Source: Clostridium sp. AN503
GTDB taxonomy: Bacteria > Bacillota > Clostridia > Lachnospirales > Lachnospiraceae
Assembly: GCF_040719375.1 (NCBI RefSeq)
Contig: NZ_JBFDTP010000002.1
Span: 930,001-994,000, forward strand
DNA: 64,000 nucleotides
Direction: 5' to 3'
In this document: one piece after another, positions 59,653 through 64,000 of the stretch
How the letters are laid out: every line of letters starts with the position of its first letter
Numbering within the stretch: position 1 is the stretch's first letter
Position numbers and translations under genes: made by a program
The notes under the pieces: model-generated
Seen by the model: the letters and a program-made list of their open reading frames with translations, nothing else
Told to the model about the DNA's origin: nothing
Database searches by the model: none

Positions 59653-60108
59653 ATGGATTGTAACTGCAATCAACGGAACACCTGTACCTGCAGACCGCAG
59701 ATGCCGGTTCCTCCCTGCATGAATACCAATTGCGGATGCGGACAAACGGATATCCAGCCGCGCCCGATCCGCCCGATGCAGCAATCTGCACCGGCATCAT
59801 GCCAGTGCCAGACCCCGATAAAACCAATGCCGTGCCAGGTACAGCCGGCTGTCCGGCCTATGCCGTGTCAGTGCCAGGACCAGACTCCGATCATGCCGCG
59901 GCCAGCGGTTCCGTCACAGACCACCTCGGTTTCTCCGGCTTTCAGCACCTGTGTCCGTGAAGACCGGCTGTCCGGTATGCCGATCGCCATGGGATATGTG
60001 CCGTGGCAGAAATGGAAACAGACATATTCTCTGGAACAGGGACTGAACCGTGGAACTATTTTCCCGGAACTGGATCTGCCATTTGTTATGGGGAGGTGCC
60101 GTGGATGA
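59653..60108 (+). CDS. cotJA: Spore coat protein CotJA-like with Cys/Pro-rich extension
   Basis: The 151-residue protein has a CotJA core at its C-terminus: MGYVPWQKWKQTYSLEQGLN then GTIFPELDLPF, the part the family is named for. The first 85 residues are an added Cys/Pro/Gln-rich region with CQCQ and PMPCQ repeats. The ATG at 59653 has AAAGGAG 10 bases upstream. It overlaps cotJB by four bases, and the three cotJ genes form an operon normally switched on in the mother cell late in sporulation. Confidence 0.85.
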   Translation: MDCNCNQRNTCTCRPQMPVPPCMNTNCGCGQTDIQPRPIRPMQQSAPASCQCQTPIKPMPCQVQPAVRPMPCQCQDQTPIMPRPAVPSQTTSVSPAFSTCVREDRLSGMPIAMGYVPWQKWKQTYSLEQGLNRGTIFPELDLPFVMGRCRG

Positions 60109-60362
60109 TGTGTGGATGTGAAAACCAGCTGTTAAAAAATGTTTACGAAACCGGCTTTGCCCTGGACGATATCCTCCTTTATCTGGATACCCATCCAACC
60201 GACCAGGACGCCATGAACTACTATAAATATGCAAAACGGATCAATGAGGAAGCAGTGAAAGCTTATGAGCAGGCTTATGGCCCGTTAATGATCACTCAGG
60301 TCTGCTCTGACAACTGGAGCTGGATGAAGAGCCCGTGGCCCTGGGAAGGAGGGAAGCGTTAA
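60105..60362 (+). CDS. cotJB: Spore coat protein CotJB
   Basis: The 85-residue protein starts MMCGCENQLLKNVYETGFAL and shows the CotJB pattern LYLDTHPTDQDAMNYYKYA and SWMKSPWPWEGG. The ATG at 60105 overlaps the cotJA stop and has GGGAGGTG 6 bases upstream; a longer frame from 60003 lies inside cotJA. CotJB helps place CotJC in the coat, by family knowledge. Confidence 0.9.
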   Translation: MMCGCENQLLKNVYETGFALDDILLYLDTHPTDQDAMNYYKYAKRINEEAVKAYEQAYGPLMITQVCSDNWSWMKSPWPWEGGKR

Positions 60363-60979
60363 TGTGGAGATATGAAAAAAGACTGCAGTATCCGGTAAAT
60401 ATTACGCAGACAAACCCGAAGATGGCACAGTTCATCATCAGCCAGTATGGCGGTCCCGACGGAGAATCTGCGGCAGCTATGCGGTATTTAAGCCAGCGCT
60501 ACGCTATGCCCTATGAAAAGGGAAAGGCAATCTTAAATGATATTGGAACAGAAGAACTGGCGCATTTCGAGATCATCGGCGCTATCGTCCATCAGCTGAC
60601 CAGGAACCTGACTCCCCAGGAGATCGAGGAATCTGGTTTTGGGCCATACTATATTGACCATACTACCGGTCTCTGGCCTCAGGCGGCAGGGGGAATCCCG
60701 TTCAATGCCTGCGAGTTCCAGTCCAAGGGCGATCCGATCACGGACCTGTTTGAGGACCTGGCGGCAGAACAGAAGGCCAGGACCACGTATGACAATATCC
60801 TGCGGATGGTAAAGGACCCGGAGGTCTGTGATCCGATCCGTTTCTTAAGAGAGCGGGAGGTTGTGCATTTCCAGAGATTCGGTGAAGCCCTCAGGGATGT
60901 CCAGGATCATCTGGACAGCCGGAATTTCTATGCGTTCAATCCTGCATTTGACAAGAAGCAGGGGACGCCTGGGTGCTGA
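60362..60979 (+). CDS. cotJC: Spore coat manganese catalase-like protein CotJC
   Basis: The 205-residue protein starts at the ATG at 60362, which overlaps the cotJB stop (TAATG). It matches the Mn-catalase fold: LNDIGTEELAHFEIIGAIVHQLT and DLFEDLAAEQKARTTYD carry the metal-binding Glu/His residues, and REREVVHFQRFGEALRD the last pair. It may remove peroxide or simply be structural in the coat. The operon ends at the terminator at 61031. Confidence 0.92.
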   Translation: MWRYEKRLQYPVNITQTNPKMAQFIISQYGGPDGESAAAMRYLSQRYAMPYEKGKAILNDIGTEELAHFEIIGAIVHQLTRNLTPQEIEESGFGPYYIDHTTGLWPQAAGGIPFNACEFQSKGDPITDLFEDLAAEQKARTTYDNILRMVKDPEVCDPIRFLREREVVHFQRFGEALRDVQDHLDSRNFYAFNPAFDKKQGTPGC

Positions 60980-61030
60980 TGACGCCTGAAAGGGCGCTGT
61001 GCCTGGAGCATTAAATACACAGTGAAAAGC

Positions 61031-61072
61031 AACACCGCTGAAGGTAATTGAAAACCTCGGCGGTGTTGTTTG
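61031..61072 (+). terminator. Terminator of cotJABC
   Basis: AACACCGC (from 61031) pairs with GCGGTGTT (to 61068), with partial inner pairing, and a T-rich GTTTGTT follows. Confidence 0.7.
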
Positions 61073-61191
61073 TTAGAAGGCTTTTAAATGAGCTGTTGGA
61101 ACTTGGAAATATGTTTTTTGTTTACAAACTGCCCTCTGCGTACTATGATGGAAATCATACAGGAGTACATCATACATAAGGAGGTGGAGCC

Positions 61192-62697
61192 TTGAACTAT
61201 TTGATGGGGATAGATAACGGAGGGACATTTTCAAAAGCGGCTATATTTGACACAGAAGGAAGTCAGATCGCGGTGGCAAGCCTTCCCACCCGGGTACTGA
61301 CGCCGAAGTCCGGCTATACGGAGCGGGATATGGAGGAGCTGTGGCAGACCAATGCGCAGGTGATCCGGGCGGTGCTGGAAAAAAGCGGGATCCGGCCGTC
61401 TGATATAGCGGGCGTCTCTTTGTCCGGACATGGCAAGGGGCTGTATGTGGTGGATACACAGGGAAACCCTGTCTGCAGCGGTATCTTGTCTACCGATACC
61501 AGGGCATGGGAATACCCTGTGCGGTGGAGGCGGGAAGGCGTGCTGGACAAGGTGTTTGAGAAAACCTGCCAGACAGTGCTGGCGTGCCAGCCGGTCAGTC
61601 TGCTTGCGTGGATGAAGGATCATGTACCGGAGGCATATGACCGGATCGGCACGGTATTTTCTGTGAAGGACTATGTGCGATACCGCCTGACGGGAGTGAG
61701 GAACGGGGAATACACGGATTTTTCGGGCGGAAATCTGATCAATATGAAGACTGGCACATACGACCGGGAGCTGATGGAGCTGTTCGGGATCGGTGGGATC
61801 TATGACAGGCTGCCGCCTTTAAAGGAATCCGCGGAGATCTGCGGCGGTGTGACAAGAGAGAGCGGCCGTCTGACCGGACTTTTAGAGGGAACGCCTGTGG
61901 CAGCAGGTATGTTTGATGTGAATGCCTGCGGGATTGCATCCGGGCTTGTATCAGAAAAGGATCTGTGCATGATCGCCGGAACCTGGAGCATCAATGAATT
62001 CCTGGCACGGTCTCCTATTGTGGACGGCAGTGTATCTTTGAATTCCATGTTCTGTATCCCGGGATATTATCTCATTGAGGAGAGCAGTCCAACTTCAGCC
62101 GGCAATCTGGAATGGTTTATCCGGACTCAGATGCCGATGGAACAGGAAACCTGGGGCCGGGCCGGTCTTTATGAGCGGATCAACCGGATGGTTTCTGAGA
62201 TCCGGCCAGAGGAAAGTAACCTGATCTTCCTGCCGTTTTTAAACGGTTCCAATGAGGACCCGCAGGCGAGGGGGACATTTGTCGGATTGACGGGATATCA
62301 TGACCGCAGGCATATGCTGAGAGCCATTTATGAGGGCGTGGTGTTTTCCCACATGACTCATGTAAGACGGCTTTTACGGAACCGGGAGAGGCCGGAGAGC
62401 ATCCGCCTTTCGGGCGGCGCTGCCAATTCGGAAGTCTGGGTACAGATATTTGCAGACGCACTCCAGATCCCGGTTGATGTGGTGGAAGGGAAAGAGCTGG
62501 GGGCTCAGGGTGCTGCTATGGCAGCAGGGATCGGCGCAGGGATCTATGCAGACTATCAGGAGGCGGCAGCCAGGACTGTCCGGATCACAAAGACGGTTGT
62601 CCCCAGGCCGGAATCGGGAGCGGTCTACGAAAAAAAATACCAGGCTTACCGGCTGGTCAACGACGCTATGGCCGGTATATGGAGCAAATTAAAGTAA
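61192..62697 (+). CDS. FGGY carbohydrate kinase, L-xylulose kinase-like
   Basis: The 501-residue sugar kinase has MGIDNGGTFSKAAIFD as its phosphate-binding start, VSLSGHGKGLYVVD, SVKDYVRYRLTGV, GMFDVNACGIASGL and the FGGY C-terminal signature region (RLSGGAANSEVWVQIFADAL). The residue pattern follows E. coli LyxK (L-xylulose kinase) more closely than xylulokinase XylB. TTG at 61192 is the likely start, because AAGGAGGTG lies 5 bases upstream; the ATG at 61204 is the alternative. Its neighbourhood with kduD suggests uronate or pentose use. No transporter is in view. Confidence 0.85.
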   Translation: MNYLMGIDNGGTFSKAAIFDTEGSQIAVASLPTRVLTPKSGYTERDMEELWQTNAQVIRAVLEKSGIRPSDIAGVSLSGHGKGLYVVDTQGNPVCSGILSTDTRAWEYPVRWRREGVLDKVFEKTCQTVLACQPVSLLAWMKDHVPEAYDRIGTVFSVKDYVRYRLTGVRNGEYTDFSGGNLINMKTGTYDRELMELFGIGGIYDRLPPLKESAEICGGVTRESGRLTGLLEGTPVAAGMFDVNACGIASGLVSEKDLCMIAGTWSINEFLARSPIVDGSVSLNSMFCIPGYYLIEESSPTSAGNLEWFIRTQMPMEQETWGRAGLYERINRMVSEIRPEESNLIFLPFLNGSNEDPQARGTFVGLTGYHDRRHMLRAIYEGVVFSHMTHVRRLLRNRERPESIRLSGGAANSEVWVQIFADALQIPVDVVEGKELGAQGAAMAAGIGAGIYADYQEAAARTVRITKTVVPRPESGAVYEKKYQAYRLVNDAMAGIWSKLK

Positions 62698-62784
62698 ATA
62701 ATCTGATAATTTCAGATAATATAAAAAATATATACATAAAAAGCAAATTATTTTAAAATAAATTTCAAATAATTAAAAAATAGC

Positions 62785-62813
62785 TTGACAAATAGGATGG
62801 TATCAGTTATTAT
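62785..62813 (+). promoter_or_regulatory. Strong promoter of the candidate non-coding RNA
   Basis: TTGACA (62785-62790), 17 bases, TATTAT (62808-62813). No ORF follows before the terminator at 63042. Confidence 0.75.
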
Positions 62814-62819
62814 AGAACT

Positions 62820-63095
62820 ACAAAGATAAGAACTTTCTTATCCGAGCAAAGCAAAGAAACAGGAGATTGATTCAAGAAACAAAATCCTGCGGAGCTTGAA
62901 AGCAACAAAAAGGGTTAGGCAGAAAACCTCAACTTGAATAGGTTTCGAACAGAAGATCAATCAAAAGTAAAAAATTATCGAAAGATAAGAAAACGAAATT
63001 GAGTTGATAAGAAGTGAAAAACCGAAAGAAAATGCCAGGAGAGAGTCTTTATATGATAGTCGCAGGAGGCTATAGATAAAGGCTCTTTCTTTTTG
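62820..63095 (+). ncRNA. Candidate structured non-coding RNA
   Basis: This stretch of about 276 bases runs from a strong promoter to an intrinsic terminator without any ORF. Hairpins visible: GATAAGA with TCTTATC (62825-62842); AAACCT with AGGTTT (62924-62945); TTATC-GAAA-GATAA with a GNRA tetraloop (62975-62988); and CAGGA (62860-62864) with TCCTG (62885-62889). GATTGATT (62865-62872) can pair with GATCAATC (62955-62962), which would cross the last hairpin as a pseudoknot. A-rich joints separate the stems. I cannot assign it to a known RNA class. Confidence 0.6.
63042..63095 (+). terminator. Terminator of the candidate RNA
   Basis: AGAGTCTTTAT (63042-63052) pairs with ATAAAGGCTCT (63076-63086), with an inner ATAGTC/GGCTAT stem, followed by TTCTTTTT. 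Confidence 0.8.
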
Positions 63096-63209
63096 TGTTT
63101 GTTTCTTTTTATGATTCCCCTCGTGAAAACTGGGCTTTCTCTGATATGTACAAAAATAAAAAGCGATCTTTGTTTAAACTGCCACTTGCAAACCGGTCAA
63201 AGATATGAT

Positions 63210-63257
63210 ATTGTATACCTATAAATAAATTGTATACAATTAAATAAGATTGTATAC
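63210..63257. promoter_or_regulatory. Three phased ATTGTATAC operator boxes over the kduD promoter
   Basis: ATTGTATAC starts at 63210, 63229 and 63249; the middle copy is a perfect ATTGTATACAAT palindrome. Spacings of 19 and 20 bases place them on one face of the helix. Their sequence is typical of GntR-family sites. The second and third overlap the promoter boxes, suggesting repression. Confidence 0.65.
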
Positions 63258-63258
63258 T
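63230..63258 (+). promoter_or_regulatory. Promoter of kduD
   Basis: TTGTAT (63230-63235), 17 bases, TATACT (63253-63258), both embedded in ATTGTATAC boxes. Confidence 0.6.
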
Positions 63259-63287
63259 AAAATTAAACAGAAAAAGGAGAATGGAAC

Positions 63288-64000
63288 ATGGACTACATCA
63301 AGAATTATTCCCTGGAAGGCAAAGTTGCGCTGATCACCGGAGCATCTTACGGTATTGGTTTTGCTATCGCGCAGGCTATGGCAGGTGCAGGCGCTACCAT
63401 CGTTTTCAATGATATCAAGCAGGAGCTGGTTGATAAGGGGATCGCAGCTTACGAGGCAGAGGGCATCAAAGCACACGGCTATGTATGCGACGTTACCGAC
63501 GAGGATGCGGTGAACGCCATGGTAGCGAAGATTGAGGCTGAAGTGGGCGTTGTAGACATCCTGGTCAACAATGCAGGCATCATCAAGAGGATCCCGATGA
63601 TCGAGATGGCAGCCAAAGATTTCCGTCAGGTTATCGATGTGGACTTGAATGCTCCGTTCATCGTATCCAAGGCAGTGATCCCGGCTATGATCAAGAAGGG
63701 CGGCGGAAAGATCATCAACATCTGTTCCATGATGTCCGAGTTTGGCCGCGAGACCGTTTCTGCATACGCAGCAGCGAAGGGCGGATTGAAGATGCTGACC
63801 AGGAACATTGCTTCCGAGTACGGCGAGTACAACATCCAGTGCAACGGCATTGGGCCTGGTTATATTGCAACACCTCAGACCGCGCCTCTGCGTGAGAAAC
63901 AGGCAGACGGCTCCAGGCATCCGTTTGACCAGTTTATCGTATCCAAAACTCCTGCAGGCCGCTGGGGTGAGGCTTCCGATCTGGGCGGACCCGCAGTATT
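63288..64000 (+). CDS. kduD: KduD/gluconate 5-dehydrogenase-type SDR, cut by window end
   Basis: The first 237 residues of a short-chain dehydrogenase are visible, with no stop before the edge. The cofactor motif TGASYGIG is near residue 20, NNAGI near 95, and the catalytic SxxS and YAAAKGG near 150-170. The N-terminus (NYSLEGKVALITGASYGIGF) resembles 2-deoxy-D-gluconate 3-dehydrogenase KduD and gluconate 5-dehydrogenase, which I cannot separate here. The ATG at 63288 has AGGAGA 8 bases upstream; the ATG at 63281 is in another frame. GntR-type boxes control it. Likely role: uronate breakdown, with the upstream kinase. Confidence 0.85.
   Translation, partial: MDYIKNYSLEGKVALITGASYGIGFAIAQAMAGAGATIVFNDIKQELVDKGIAAYEAEGIKAHGYVCDVTDEDAVNAMVAKIEAEVGVVDILVNNAGIIKRIPMIEMAAKDFRQVIDVDLNAPFIVSKAVIPAMIKKGGGKIINICSMMSEFGRETVSAYAAAKGGLKMLTRNIASEYGEYNIQCNGIGPGYIATPQTAPLREKQADGSRHPFDQFIVSKTPAGRWGEASDLGGPAV

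Overview
The window looks like a chromosomal segment of an anaerobic, spore-forming gut Clostridium relative, most likely Lachnospiraceae. Evidence seen: spore genes (spoIID, a spoIIQ-like gene, cotJABC), the electron-bifurcating pair nfnAB, a GlgC/GlgD glycogen pair, a GGGtGRT-family gene, a T-box leader before a long type ileS, strong AGGAGG ribosome sites, and mixed-GC core sequence. The genus cannot be fixed from this. No rRNA, tRNA or CRISPR array was recognised.

Layout. 1-7,200: tail of an Rpn-type nuclease gene, amino acid permease, aspartate kinase, DUF4321 protein, S41 protease-like protein, MATE pump and a small unnamed protein. 7,200-12,530: YwaF-like membrane protein (minus), a 268-base imperfect palindrome, an acetyltransferase, a ThyX-like protein overlapping folA, then nfnA-nfnB. 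12,530-17,600: two MATE pumps, then an iron-sulfur scaffold-like gene with its GGGtGRT partner. 17,560-22,010: AT-rich decayed mobile island: tyrosine integrase, a two-segment membrane protein, two clipped phage terminase small-subunit starts behind similar hairpins, an AHH nuclease, a frameshifted orphan and an aldolase relic. 22,270-27,710: two-component system plus ABC transporter whose ATPase is frameshifted in its signature motif. 27,790-31,470: small unknowns, a ferredoxin-type aldo-keto reductase and an 8-oxoguanine glycosylase.

31,585-38,783 is a coherent catabolic locus: a divergent MFS transporter, DeoR-type regulator, phosphodiesterase, Na+/amino acid symporter, D-serine ammonia-lyase and HAD phosphatase, with two near-identical operator-like sites at the two divergent promoters. 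It may import and break down a serine-containing phosphoester. 38,856-41,203 is glgCD (minus); 41,422-43,700 a DMT transporter, a ComEC-like hydrolase and a broken chagasin-type inhibitor; 43,941-45,401 pncB (minus). 45,730-46,878 is an Rpn nuclease with a repeat-built coiled tail. Then come an Ile T-box and ileS, glgP, spoIID/spoIIQ-like, an AraC/GNAT pair that looks like one gene split by a one-base insertion, helD, a CBS protein with a glutaredoxin-like partner, a Cys-rich protein and cotJABC.

The right end holds an L-xylulose-kinase-like gene, a roughly 280-base promoter-to-terminator stretch without an ORF that looks like a structured RNA, and kduD, cut by the window edge, behind three phased ATTGTATAC boxes. 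The most promising undescribed items are this RNA, the phosphodiester/D-serine locus, the palindrome and the ThyX-like/folA pair.
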